DNA from: Amaranthus tricolor
Lineage: Eukaryota; Streptophyta; Magnoliopsida; Caryophyllales; Amaranthaceae
Reading direction: 5' to 3'
Length of the DNA: 64,000 nucleotides
Assembly (NCBI RefSeq): GCF_026212465.1
Contig: NC_080059.1
Coordinates: 13,417,472-13,481,471 of the forward strand
Shown: piece by piece, positions 36,690-49,145 of the stretch
Layout of the letters: each line of letters begins with the position of its first letter
How positions within the stretch are numbered: the first letter of the stretch is position 1
Notes under the pieces: generated by a model
The model's database searches: none
The model's input: only the letters and a program-made list of their open reading frames with translations
Told to the model about the DNA's origin: nothing
Position numbers and translations under genes: made by a program

Positions 36690-37430
36690 ATATTGTATTG
36701 ATTATTAAACGCTAAGTCCTAGTCATTCAAGTCTGGACTATTTGGAGGTTAACATACTAATTCAATGTCAAATCCATCTGAATTTAATGCCCTAAAAAGT
36801 CTTCATCATTGACATCATGTGTGGTGGTGCATTATCTTGTTGGATAAACATAGTACCATTGTCTTCAAGAAGCCATTTAGCTTTAATTACATGAATTAAT
36901 TTACTAATAACATTCATCTCGTGACAGTCGTTATTTTATGAATAGGTTTTGTTTCTAGAGCTTTTCTTCTCCCTATTAAAACTTGAACTTTGTGCTAGCA
37001 CCACATCTACTAAAGGCCAAAGACCAAATTTGCCAAAATAAAATACAATAATTAACCATCATAACTGAACCAAGGTCTTGTTGCAAGCAACAACATTACT
37101 TTACATGTAAAAAACTTGCTTTTATCCTAATTCTACCGGTGCGAGATAATATATGCATGTCGTGTTACTCATAAAGACTATATTTCATCATATTGACCAT
37201 CCTTAGACATGTTTGTATATTCTCTTGCACTTCCATTACGTGTGACAAGCACAGTGCTATCCACCAAATATGTTCTTTGTAGTTAAGGTCGACTTGATTG
37301 CGTTGCTATATCGCTTGATTTTATCCCATTTTACCTACCTATGAACTATTGTTTTGGACACACTGATTGCCTCAGCAAGTAATCTAATGTTGCACTTAAA
37401 CCTAAGTGGAATGTTCCACAACTTAGACAA
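36690..37430 (-). pseudogene. Mariner-like (MLE) transposase remnant
   Basis: On the minus strand, segments match the plant Tc1/mariner transposase in order. Near 37420-37300 a helix-turn-helix-like piece (IRLLAEAISVSKTIVHR) appears; near 37100-37000 there is FGKFGLWPLV; near 36900-36830 there is KLIHVIKAKWLLEDNGTMF followed by IQQDNAPPHM, the catalytic QQDNA..H motif; and near 36790-36740 the codons for the usual Pro-Pro-Asn-Ser-Pro-Asp-Leu-Asn box remain in shifted frames. Stops and frameshifts are frequent. The same superfamily mobilises Stowaway MITEs, one of which lies 400 bp to the right. Confidence 0.7.
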
Positions 37431-37823
37431 GTCTGATTGTATGTCCCCCTTGTTCCCCTCATATTCTTTCTTCAGGTTAAATTTTTACTTGTTTGGATGA
37501 CTATTTTAACCCTCCTCCATACCCTCTGTATTGTCCACCTACTTATGTGTTATTTATTCATAAAACCTGATGCCAGTTTATGTTTTAATCATTATTACTC
37601 CTTTCTAATTCCCCACTAAAAAACTATGTTACCCCGGCCCCTCGGGGGGATAAAGGAGTATGCTTTTTAATACCTAAAAATTGAGTAGAAAACTTTTTTT
37701 AAAAAAACAAGCTCCTTAAAAACCAAGAAACGATATGCATTAGTGCATATCTTACAACAACACAAATACTCCACATTTTAAAATCTTTAATCATTTCATC
37801 GTTGCCACTTATGTTAATTTATA
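37431..37823. other. No gene seen
   Basis: Spacer between the mariner relic and the Stowaway MITE. It contains a GC-rich hairpin-like patch CCCCGGCCCCTCGGGGGG near 37632-37650. It could be part of the mariner element's subterminal region; no end could be matched. Confidence 0.35.
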
Positions 37824-38099
37824 CTCCCTCCGAACCAATTTAAATGTTCCATTTGCTTAGGCACGGTTATTAAGGATGGTGTAGGGTCTATTAAAAAGGG
37901 TAAGTAGTAAAGGATAAATAGTGAAGGGTAAGTAGTGAAGGGTAGTTGGATAAGTAAGGTATATAGAGATATATTCGTAATTACTTGTGTGAACTAAGGA
38001 TATTCAGGTAAAAAAAGATTGACAAGAATAAAAATGGGACAACTAATTAAAGACTTTACCAAATAAAAAAATGGGACAACTAAATTGATTCGAAGGGAG
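37824..38099. mobile_element. Stowaway MITE
   Basis: 276 bp with terminal inverted repeats: left CTCCCTCCGAACCAATTTAA, right end reversed CTCCCTTCGAATCAATTTAG, followed inside by GTTCCATTT / TGTCCCATTT. TA flanks both ends (37822-37823 and 38100-38101). These ends and the TA target are diagnostic for Stowaway, the non-autonomous Tc1/mariner group. The inside has a purine-rich array of AAGGGTAAGTAGTG-like units (about 37895-37940). Confidence 0.92.
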
Positions 38100-38101
38100 T
38101 A

Positions 38102-38318
38102 TTACTATTAATTTAAAAACTCATTTCAAAGTTCTAAGATTCATCACAAGTCCTCCCTTATTTAAAATCGCTTTCAAAACACTTACCCTTTATGTGCATG
38201 AAACTATAGACGTTAAACATTAATATTCATATAACAAAGTCATGAGTTATCTTGAGCAAACCCCTAGAATACCATCAAACAAATTAGCAAGGTACTTCGT
38301 CTACGTACAATTTTTCAT

Positions 38319-38350
<32 letters not shown>

Positions 38351-39923
38351 ATCATGCTCTATAGTCTAGACTTGTAGTGCTAGTTTGGAAGCTAAGATAA
38401 TGCTTGTTTATATTTATAAATAAAATAATATTTAAACCTAATCCATGGTACCTAAAAAAGGTAAGGCATCCTAATTTTTGCCGGTTAACTTTCTCTAAAA
38501 TTCATATTGTTTGGCGATTGGCTAGATCATCCCACTAACGTAAACCGTAATTACGCAACAATTACGCCATGCATGGAAACGTCATGATTTTGGATCTAGC
38601 TTCGATGAATATAATCAACAATCTATTTCAATAATAAATTTAAAATAAAATGATATATACCGCATGTATAAGAAACAAATCAAGTATTTCTTTGGTGTAA
38701 TTTAATATTAATTCAGCTTTAATCATACGTTATAATAATAATAATCATACATTATAATAAAGTTAGAGTAAAATGACAAATGTCGCGATAAAAATGATTT
38801 TGACATTTGCATTTTTTTGATTGGAGTAGATTGCTGACTAAGCAATTTAAATACAACATGTAATCTTACATTAAATAGGGAAATTATATAATTGATTTGC
38901 AATAATTTTGTAATTGATATATTAAAATCCAGAAATAACTGATACATTAAATAAAGAAATTGTATTATTGATTTGCAATAATTTTGTAATTGATGTATTA
39001 AAAACCAGCAATAATTTTGTAATGTAATATTAATGTGAATTAAATGGTAAAAAAAATTAGCACTTTAGATTTTTTGCAGACATAGAATTTAAATTTTACC
39101 TTGATACATAAATGATTATTTGTTAATTAGTAATAAAAAACCATTTAAATAAGATAACAATAATATGAAATTTCATTGTTAGTTAAAATTTAGATTCTTT
39201 AAATTACGATGTAGTAAAATGAGAGCGATATAGTAGTATAACATATCAAAAGAGATTAGGTTTTGCTTAAATGTTAAAAACATGTAAGAAAACATAAATT
39301 TTCATCGCTTTGTGTTCTCTCTTTGTGTTTTTTTATTTATATAAGAATAAAAAATTTCTAATAGAAATTTCTACGGTGGTTTGCTTCAATTGTTAAGCAT
39401 CGATTATTTTATAAAATTAATTACAAATTATGTATATAATTTGTATGTTTATCATTAAATCAGTTTCTCTAATGCAACAATTAGCGTTAATTGACTTTAG
39501 ATACTGAAATAACGATTTTCAAAGAGAGTACTCTAAATTATTGTATTCCAAGATGAAAAAGTAAATACAAATTTTATGATATACCAAAGTTTTTAAAACA
39601 TTTTAAAATTTATTATGAAACCTAATTAAGTAATATTTATTGACATATTCTATTAGGTCCGTTTAGTAATATGTACTAAATGGTGAGAATGACAAAGATA
39701 AATTTGTGGTGATTTTAGTTGAAATATGTCTTGACAAGTTTAATGGTTGTTCTTATTTTCCTTGAACAATATCATATTCCTCATAAAATTTATTCTAATA
39801 CATTGCCATTAGAACATGGGCTATTAGGTAGTAATGAAAAATTATGCATAAAAAACCATTTTATGATCAAACTTTCATAACCATGAGAATGAGTAATGAC
39901 ATGTTACATATCTTGAAATTTTA
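38102..39923. other. No gene; AT-rich spacer
   Basis: Very AT-rich. A run of about 18 A lies at 38320-38339. Two copies of a unit with TTGATTTGCAATAATTTTGTA lie at 38894-38917 and 38960-38983. No coding feature is supported. Confidence 0.4.
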
Positions 39924-40469
39924 CACTATACACAACCATAAAACGACACATTTTCGACCACCCAAAACAGTCGAAAATCAGTCGATATAGAGCTATACCG
40001 AATGATTTCCACACCGACTGATTTCCGACTATTTTGGGATAGTCGGTTCAGATTGGTCGGAATTTCATTTTAGTAGGAAAACAGTCGCAATTTCCAACTA
40101 ACAATGGTTAGTCGGTATATTAGTTCTAACTAATTTCCTACTATTATTTAGTCGGAAAACACTATTTCGGAATTTATCCCAAAATGATGAGAAAAAGATT
40201 TTTAAAAATTTTCCGACCAAATTCTGACTACCTGGTTGGTCGAAAAAAAAACTAAAAGAAAGGTGCCACATCATGCCTACTTGGCGTCCACATAGCACCC
40301 ACATCATACCTCAACCTGCACAATACCTCCGACACAATTGCTTTAACAAGTTTTGAATCACTGACCTCTTAATTATTACACCAAGACTCCAATCACTAAG
40401 CCATTTGTTAATTAGTAATACTCTATGCAATGTTATTATAGTTATAACATAATACTTGTATCACTTAGT

Positions 40470-40528
<59 letters not shown>

Positions 40529-41215
40529 TTAGTTGTAATAATATGTCATTAGTATAACTCGTTTTAGTGTATCATTAATATATTATTAGTTGTATTAGTA
40601 TATAATTAGTTGGATTAGTGTATTATTAGTTTATTAGTATATAAGTTGTCTTATTAATGTATTATTTAATGCATTATTATTATATTATTAGTCAAATTAG
40701 TGTATTATTAGTCGTATTAGTATAGTATTAGTCGTATTAGTGTAGTATTAATATTATTGTTAGTTGTATTAGTATATTATTAGTTCGTTTGTATATAAGT
40801 AGTTCGTTTGAATATTATTACTTGTATTAGTGTATTATTAGTTGTATTAGTATATAATAAATAGTTTTATTAGTCCATTATTATTATTATTATTATTATT
40901 ACATTACAATATTATAATATTAGTGTTATTAGTATATAATATTAGAGTAGTATTAGTATATTAGTATATGTAGTCGAATTAATATATTATTAGTCGTATT
41001 ACTGCATTATTATTATATTATTACTCAAATTAGTGTACTAGTAGTCCTATTAGTGTAGTATTAGTCGTATTAGGGCATTAATAGTTATTATTAGTCTTAC
41101 TAATGTATTATTAGTCGTCGTACAGTATTAGTATATTGTTAGTTCGTTTGTATATTATTACTTGTATTAGTGTATTATTAGTTGCATTAGTATATAATAA
41201 ATAGTCATATTAGTC

Positions 41216-41266
<51 letters not shown>

Positions 41267-42300
41267 ATTAGTCATATTAGTATATCATAAGTATAATATT
41301 AGTTGTATTAGTATATAATTAGTGGATTAGTGTAGTATTAGTATATAATTACTTGAGTACTTAATACCAAAAGACGTGTTATAAATTAACTATACACGTA
41401 TCCGATAGTATTATTAGTCGTATTAGTGTATTAGTGTATTATTACTCGTATTAGTTTATTATTACTCGTATTACCATAATATTAATCGTATTAGTGTACT
41501 ATTAGTAGTATTATTAGTTGTATTAGTATATTATTAGTTGTATTACTATATTATTACTCATATTAGTTGTATTAGTGTATTATTATAATGTTATTAGTTG
41601 TATAAGTTTATTACTACTCGTATTAGTGGATTATTAGTTCTTTATTAGTTATTTAGCCGTATTAGTCGTATTAGTTAGTTATATTAGTATATAATAATTA
41701 GTCGTATTAGTAAATAATTACTCGTATTAGTGCATTATTAGTATATTATTAGTTGTATTGATATATAATTAATCGTATTAGTTTAAGTGTAGTACTATTA
41801 TTAGTTGGAGTAAATTAATGACGAGAAATAATATAATAATACACAAATAATAGGAGATTCAGTCAAACAAATTAAACTAATTAGACAAATTATACTTTTT
41901 GATTTCTGACAAATTAAACTAATAAGACAAGTTAAACAAAATAAATAAAAATACGTAATGTGTTTTAGTCAAATAAAGTAAATTAAGTTAATTCAAACCA
42001 AACTAAATAAATACAAATTTCTCAATAAATATATAAATAAACAATTACAAACTAAAATTAATAGAAGTAGTAAAACCAAGTAATGATTCACTCCAACTGT
42101 TGTCAGACAAAGTTGTCAGAAACCAAGTTAATTAAACCAAGTAATAGGAGAGTTTTAATTCAAATTTTCCTTTTTTTAATTTAAAATTGCTACAAAAATT
42201 ATTTCAGTAGCAATTTAGTCTGAAATTTCGACTAATGCCTGTCTGTCAGAAAATTAATTGAAAATTTTCAACTGTTTCAGTTAGTCGGAAACTTGTAGTA
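39924..42300. mobile_element. Non-autonomous CACTA-like (En/Spm) element
   Basis: Left end CACTATACACAACC; right end reversed TACTACAAGTTTCCG, that is CACTACAAG with its first base changed. Both ends carry arrays of TAGTCGGAAA / TTCCGACTA subterminal motifs (left about 39950-40260, right about 42105-42295), the typical transposase-binding layout of CACTA elements. Flanking 3-mers are TTA and CTA, close to a 3-bp target duplication. There is no transposase; the core is the simple-sequence array at 40440-41820. Confidence 0.65.
40440..41820. repeat. Degenerate ATT-based repeat array inside the CACTA element
   Basis: About 1.4 kb made of TTA/ATT triplets interspersed with units like AGTCGTATTAGTGTATTATT and AGTTGTATTAGTATATAATT. 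Pure triplet runs occur at about 40478-40528, 40880-40905 and 41217-41268. The interspersed units recur dozens of times with 1-3 changes, so an original microsatellite seems to have grown into a higher-order array. No palindromic spacers, so this is not a CRISPR-like array. Confidence 0.85.
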
Positions 42301-43264
42301 CTAATTATTAAATGGGCAGTTTCAGTTATATGATAAAGGCAACAATAATCGAAAATGAAATACAAGCGTATGATAATTTGATCAAACATACTTATGAACA
42401 GATCATTTCAAACAAGATTAAGACTTCTTAGATAATTTTTGATTCAACTAGTGGATCAAGTAGAAAATAAAACCTAGAGCGCATGTTTGAATTGAGTGTA
42501 AATATTTAGGGGTTAAGAAAAATCAAAGTAAGAAAATAAAGTTGTTAAATGAGAAATTAGTGAAAGTTTGATTGTTATAAAGATGGGAGAATAATTGCAA
42601 AGTAATGAAAAATGAAGGGAACTCTTTGTGGGTTAAATATTTACCCTAGGAAGGGTGGGGAAATGTATTACCTCCATAATAGAGGAAATTATCTTCTTTT
42701 TCCTTCAATTATTTTTATTTCATACTCATTTTACTTTTTTCACAACTATCTCAATTAATTCACATGCATCTCTATTTGCTTTCATTTCATTAGTTTGATT
42801 TTATTTTCACCTTTAAATATTTACATCCAATCCAAAGACCCCCTCATAATTACCATTTAGAGTTTTTCAAAGTAAAGATTATTTTAATAAAATAAAATCT
42901 AGCAAAATACCATTGAAATATCGAGAGTTCACCAATATAAATATGAGGTTTGACAATGACTAATGTTTAAATCAATTAGGAGCTTTATAGGAATTGAAGA
43001 TCAAAATGCTTGTAAATCTAGCAAAGTGCTTGTAATTATGAATATGAGGTTTGGCAATGACTTCTTTTTACATGAGTTTATCAAATAAATTTGTTGGCGC
43101 AACTTCTAGCTCATTAATATATATATCATATATTGAAATTGGATTTCTACTTGTATGTTTGATTAAGTAACATCTAAACATAGAATAAAAATTGTTCCTT
43201 TTTGCTTTTGTGGAATAATTAATTACGAACTTAATTCTCTGATTTAGAGTTAATCAGAAGTTAA
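42301..43264. other. No gene seen
   Basis: AT-rich spacer to the left of the Tat LTR. GTTAA directly precedes the LTR at 43260-43264 and would be its left target-site duplication; the right copy lies outside the window. Confidence 0.4.
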
Positions 43265-43986
43265 TGTTGGTGATCTGGAAGTCTGTCTTTGCTATCTTGC
43301 CAAACTATGCAATAATATCACCTGAGAGGATACCTATTCCTGCAAAATGCAACAAGGGGTTAATTACATTAATGCAGTGGCTGCAAGATGGATTACTACT
43401 TAGGACTTATGCAATAAAATTTTTTCCGGAGACCCACTCTGACGCCTAAGTCAGTATCTGTCTAATACAATTTGCCTAATAGGTTCTTCCAGGAGCACAG
43501 TGGCTCCAAGGTAAATTACTACTTAGGACTTATTTTGACGTGAGGTCTTTATCATGAATTTACTAGAAAATATTCCTAGTATCTAACAAATGTTCTATTG
43601 AAGATTAATTAGAACAGTAGTAATTACTCTCTTGTATTTATGTTATACTTTTAATGTTCTTCTAAAAATCAATGTGGGTCCTTAAAATTCAATTGTAGTA
43701 ACTCTCTTTTGCAATAAATTACTAAGATTTCTTTGTATATCTCTCTGTAGTAGAATTTAATTATCTCATTTATGTGTCCCATGAAGTGTATTTATAGTCC
43801 ATTATTATGCATGTAGAATGTTCCTTCTGTTATTTCATCAATCCCTAAAATTCCCTTGCATGCCCTTGTAGTTGTCTTTGACGTGTTGATCTCTCCTTCA
43901 TTTTGGTTGTTTTTCTTCTAGTTTAAACGGTGCTCTTTGCTTCTTCTATTAACACGTGTCCCACTATCTTGTAATAATCTCCAACA
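43265..43986 (-). mobile_element. 3' LTR of the Tat-lineage gypsy element
   Basis: 722 bp beginning TGTTGGTGATCTGG and ending AATCTCCAACA on the plus strand, so it has TGTTGG..CCAACA ends. On the minus strand a TATA box, GGACTATAAATAC, lies near 43788-43800. The minus orientation follows from the pol genes to the right. Two copies of a unit with ATTACTACTTAGGACTTAT occur at 43392-43412 and 43513-43533. The partner 5' LTR should lie right of the Sirevirus, beyond the window. Confidence 0.75.
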
Positions 43987-44234
43987 GTGGACAACTGTCC
44001 TCATAATCTTATGTGACCTTCTCATGCACTACCATTCTTAATGCACGTTCATGCCTTCTTCGACCTTCCCAGATAATTGTTCCCAAACCTTCTCCTAATC
44101 TTATTATTTTCTTCCATATTAACATTAATTTAATCTCCCTAGATGATTTTCTGCCTCGATTACTTATGACTAATATTTTTCATATACAATTTGGCCCCCT
44201 AGATCTATGAATTTGGGTTCAAGAATTCATGGGT

Positions 44235-44395
44235 CTGTCTTCCGTATCACATACAAGTTTAAACAGATTGTCAATTATCTCAACTCTTGAATTTCCCATA
44301 TACGGGTTTGAACAGGTTGTCAATCATCTCATTTCTTGAATTTCCCAGATACAGGTTTGAACAGGTTATTATTCATCTCAACTTTTCTTGTTGAG
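44235..44395. repeat. Minisatellite near the Tat 3' LTR
   Basis: About three copies of a unit of roughly 50-60 bases, each with TTGAATTTCCCA, ATAC.GGTTTGAACAGGTT and TCATCTCA. The leftmost copy is the most diverged. It lies between the antisense gene's promoter and the 3' LTR. Confidence 0.7.
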
Positions 44396-44769
44396 TTTAA
44401 TTTTCTGGGAATTCTGAAACAAATGTTTATTTCTTAAATTTCTGGTAACGTGAGAAATCTGGATGCTTTGGTTTCTTTTATCTTCTGGTAACCCTTGCTT
44501 TTCCTGGAAATTTCTTTCATCAATTTTTCTGAATATCACTTCGTGTAATTTTTCTGAAGATTGTTGAACACGCCACAATTGCAGTAGTATACTTTCATCA
44601 TTATTCCTATTTGATTGTACTATCATTAAATACACATCCAATCATAGTTCCCACGCTTAAAAATTTGAATTTTTGGCGGTTTCATCTTGATTGTTGATCT
44701 TCTCATTCAAATTTCTTCGTTTCTTGACTGTTGATCTTACCACTTAAATTCCTTAATATTTTTGTTGCC

Positions 44770-44775
44770 TATAAA
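44770..44775 (+). promoter_or_regulatory. TATA box candidate for the antisense Tat gene
   Basis: TATAAA within TTGCCTATAAACATC, about 126 bases before the ATG at 44901 and pointing rightwards. The intervening sequence is C/T-rich and free of ATG, as in a plant leader. Inferred from position and sequence only. Confidence 0.45.
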
Positions 44776-44900
44776 CATCTTTATACTTGCATTTATTTCG
44801 ATTTACGTTTTCCTTAAACCCTGATTATTCTTAAACATTCTCTAATTCAATTCTCTAAAAACTCTTGTTCTTTCATCATACTTTTGTACTACTTTCAATA

Positions 44901-47900
44901 ATGATTTCTTCAAAGACTTCTCTCAGCGAACATATTTTTGACTTTAAAAAAGAACTTACTGATGAACATGTTCTTGACTTTCCTCTTTTTATGCACCCAG
45001 AACTATTACCTCATGAACCTCCAACTGATTGGAGCATGAAAACTACTGGCTGGCCTCATCTTCGATGGACAGATGCAATTATTCCTTCCTCCTTGGAGGA
45101 TCTTGAAGGTATCCATTTCACTCATCTTGATCTGGAAAGCTCTTCAGATACGATGGTGGAGGGTAGAGCCCAATTTGTGCTAGAATACAACCATATCCCA
45201 CGAGAAAAGGGATATTGGTGCCGGATTGGTGAAGAAGGGATGATGGCTCATGAGTACATCATCTCTGAGACCAACGAGGAGGATATTTTCATGCCAGTAT
45301 GTATATACCATTTTGAATTCGGTCTTTGTTTCCCGCTTCACCCTTTCTTTTCTCAAATTTTATGCCATGTCATCTTTCCCTCAACCAATTTCTTCCTCAA
45401 GCTATCAGGAAGATAGTGTCCTTAATCTGGACTTGTGAATACATGAAGCTTCCCTTAACCCTCAATCTTTTTAAGAGTCTTTTTAAATTAGACAGAAATA
45501 AGAACAGACCTTTCATTACTTTTTCTTCAATAAATGGGGCCATGGTTGTCTACCCAGAACTCAACGATCTAAAGGAGTACAAAGACAAGATCATTTGGGT
45601 TATAGTGCCGAAAACCCCTGGCCACCCATTCAAGTACATGCCCCCAGTCTTCTAGAGTAAATTCAATGCCAGAGACTGTGGATCTGGATGAAGTGAAACA
45701 TCTTTCTCGAAGAGAAAGACATGCCTTTTAGTATTTTGTCAAACCAAAAGATAAGAATCTGCCTTCTAGGTGGATTCCTCATGCTAAAATATTCCAGCAG
45801 GACATCTGTTTGTCCCTGGTTGGAATGTCTTCTTGCCTGACTCCTGGTATAATATTAGCTTTTCTCATTGCATAACTTGTTTTGTTTGTTTTTTTAACAT
45901 ATGTTTCTTTTCATTCATATTTCCAGATCAGGCGGCTGATATGGTTCCTTGGAAGACTTTAGGTATTTATCCTCATGGGAAATACTACAGGTCTCTTCCT
46001 TGGTCTCCTTGGGCCGACAATACAGCAAACAAGCATCTTTATCGGATGTGTGTTAGTTCACTCACTGTCCCCATCAAAAGTTACAAACAGCACATGATTG
46101 CTGCATTTTACTACGACCCACTAGGTCCAGCTGAACCTCCCAGATGGAGGAGGAGTGACATCTTCCTAGATGACACCGCCTATTACATTAGAGCAGGGCA
46201 GGTTCCTCTTCCTCCTGCTAAAAAAGAATACAGGGATTCTAAGTTCTGGGTTGATCCTCATCCAACCATCTTCCATGCCTCAGATCCCTTCATTTGGGGT
46301 GGATCTAAGAAGGGTAAAATTGAGGGATCTATAAAGCTAGCTCTTCAACTAAGAGTCCAGTAAAGAAAAAGAGAATCTTGAATAAGAAAAAGAACGATGA
46401 TGTTTCTTCTTTCCAATCCTAGGAAGGTGATGATCTCCCTCTTCTGGTTACCCCTTGTGCTTACTGCCCACCTGAGAGTTCACAAATTGTTGTGTTGCTC
46501 CTAGATGAAGAGTTAGGTGGTTGCTCCTTTGTTGATTGAAGTATCATTAACTACATTAACATTTTCCATGATATTTGACTTGTTATCTCTTTTTCAGCAA
46601 CTACTACTACTTTCACTGCTGAAGCTGCTCCTCTAAAGCCTATCCAAGAGGAGGTGGTTGAGGAATCTTAAACCATTTTCGAGTCTCCATTTGGGACTCA
46701 GGACATTGTTGAGGATGGTGAACTCTCCATCTCCCTTTGTTTCTCCTAGATATTCTAACATATTTTCCTTCTTAACTAATGATGTTATGGACAAATTTTT
46801 CCAAGGGACTGGTGTAAGTATTATCTACTGATTTTTTGTTTTCAGTTTTCTTCAATAAATTTATTATTTTTCAACATCTTCACTAACCAGAAAAAATTTT
46901 CATAGCTGTTGTTGTTGAACAACCAGCTTTCCCTGTTGTATTTCCCACTAATGAAGCCACCTAGATGGAGGGTAATGAAGCTATTATAGCTGAACCTTCT
47001 ACTCTGGTGACTGAAGTGCAATTGGTCCTAGCAGATGAGACTGTGGACCCTTCTGCCATCCCTGCCCCTCTGGTTGAGGATGTGGTTGAAAAAGTACTTG
47101 TCCCAGTAACTAATGCTGGGACCCAAGATGTACAATCCAACCTCCCAGCTACATATGCTGAAGAGGTTGTTGATGAGAGCCCAAACCATGACTTCCAACA
47201 AGTCATGGAAGGTGAAGCTGAGACTGAGGAAACCCACCCTACTTCTCCAATCACAAATCTGGTTGGTATGGATCCCAATACTGCTTAAGAAGTTCCCGTT
47301 GAGGGTATAATTCTACTTTTCTTTCATTTTTTCTCCCTTCTTTTTTTTATTATTATTTACATTTCTACTAACATGAATACAAAATAAAGGTAAACGGGCA
47401 GCTGAGGGCCCTCATCCAGATGAAGCACCCTCTTCCAGACAAAAACGGGATGAGGTTATAACTTCTCAACAATCTGGGTCAATTGACATCATGGCCAGTG
47501 TTGATAGGTTCCTAGAAGGCCCATATCACGATTTTGATGAGGTAACCTAAATGTTCTTCATGCTCAGTCTTCATATTTTGCTCTTCTACCTTAAATCTAC
47601 TTATTGTTATTATTTGCATGCAGTTGATCAACTCCAAATTCTCAGAGTTGGATTCTCTGGTGAGGAGAACATATCATTTTGATCTTCAAAACCTTTGCCA
47701 GAAGACCTGAACTTTGGAGATTGAGATTAGCACTCTTCAAGTTGAGGTGGAGGGTCATAGAGCAAGACATCTGGCACTGGAGTCAGATTCATCTTCTGTG
47801 GCATCTGAGCTGAAAACGTTGCGGAGCTAGAATTAGCTTTTGACCTCTGAGGTGTCTTTTCAGCAGCAGGAAGTGACTAATCAGGTTGAAAGGAATCGTT

Positions 47901-48630
47901 TTCTGGAGACTAAACTCAAGTCTCAGGTTGATCTGGTAGTTGCTAAAGAGTCAAGGATCTTGGTTCTGGACATTGAGCTTACTAAGGCTATTAATGACCT
48001 AAGTGAGCTCAATGCCAAATACAAGGAGTTGCAGGCTGAGCATATATCCCATTCCAACTATATTCTAGAGCAACAAATGACCATCGCCAAAGGTGTTGAA
48101 GAATCTGGTAGACTTCAAAGGGATTTGAAGAAGGTTCAAGATACTCTAGCTTCTGTTGAGCAATCTTCTACTCAGAAGGATGAGGAAATATTGTGTCTTA
48201 GATCCAAGCTTTCAGAATCCAAGCTTCTAACTAGGATCCAAAGGGGGATTATCGATGTCGCAAAGAGTGATAAGGTCAGGTTCCGGGGGCAGATATTAGA
48301 TCTGGAAGCTAACGCCTCAAAACTAGAGACTGAGAAGAAACACCTTAAGGCCCAGGAGAGGAAGAAAGCAACTGAATACTTCCAATCCCAATTTCAAACT
48401 CATCTAGTTGCTGATAGGGCAAGGACCAAGGAGGGTACACTCTGGCACACACTGAATACAGTATACACTGCTTATCTAGACCTAGAATGGTCTAAAATTG
48501 TACCTTTTTTTGGCTCCAGAGACTCCAATAGCTCCAGTAATTCCAACCCTTAGGGCCCAATACAAGACATCATCTGGCCAGGGAACCGGTAGCTCTGTTC
48601 CATCTGCCTTTACGACTCCTCCACCCAGCA
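44901..48630 (+). pseudogene. Antisense multi-exon extra gene of the Tat element (Transposase_28-like N-terminus, coiled-coil C-terminus)
   Basis: Runs opposite to gag-pol. Start ATG 44901 (MISSKTSLSEHIFDFKKEL). Near 45310-45480, IYHFEFGLCFPLHPFF, then after a frameshift LPQAIRKIVSLIWTCEYM, resembles the 'putative gypsy type transposon' domain (Transposase_28). Another frame change lies near 45655 and a TAG at 45730. A real intron is shown by frame continuity: donor G/GTATAA at 45847, acceptor TTCCAG ending 45926, joining ..CLTP to DQAADMVPWKTLG. A frameshift near 46330 follows; the next frame is Lys-rich (KSPVKKKRILNKKK). Acidic linkers follow (46965-47288: Glu/Val/Pro-rich), then short pieces with GKRAAEGPHPDEAPSS (47390) and SKFSELDSLV (47635) bounded by CAG acceptors. 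The last exon, 47840-48553, encodes about 230 residues of heptad-rich coiled coil (for example ILVLDIELTKAINDLSELNA). At least three frameshifts or stops disable this copy. Its biochemical role is unknown. Confidence 0.72.
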
Positions 48631-48794
48631 ATCCATGACTTTTATAATTTTTCTTTTATTATCTAAAATCTTAAAAAAAATTTGTTGTATATTGAGGATT
48701 TCCAGTTGTTTGTAACTCTATCTTTCAAATTAATAAAATGATATTTTTGACCACTTCGATAATGATTTTACTTTATGTACTTCATATAACTTGG

Positions 48795-49145
48795 TGATTG
48801 TTTCTGAATACTAACTCTCATGACTTGAAGATATATCTGAATAATAATCTAACATGACTTGAAAAGGTATCCGACTAATAAACTCACATGACTTGAAGGG
48901 GTATTTGAACAAATAACTCATCAAGTTTCTTCTTGATATCCTCTTGCCAGATAGCTGTTTCTTTAAACTTCTTCCAACACTAGCATTTGTTCCCTGAACA
49001 GTATCAAATTCCCACATATGTTTCTTGAACTCTATCAAATTCCCACATATGTTTCCTGAACCTTAACAAGCACTTTCCTGAACCTTATCAAGCACTTTTC
49101 TTAAACCTTATCAAGCACTTTTCTTGAACTTTATCAAGCATTATT
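48795..49145. repeat. Cluster of three minisatellites between antisense gene and pol
   Basis: Three adjacent arrays: (a) three copies with CATGACTTGAA..GTAT at about 48815-48910; (b) two copies with CAAATTCCCACATATGTTTC at about 49004-49050; (c) four copies with CTTATCAAGCACTTTTCTT at about 49058-49142. Units are 30-35, about 40 and 24-25 bases. They lie in the 3' noncoding part of the Tat element. Confidence 0.8.

Noticed and set aside
40440..41820. CRISPR-like or centromeric array
   Set aside because: Triplet-based, no unique spacers, plant nuclear context; units too irregular for a classic satellite.
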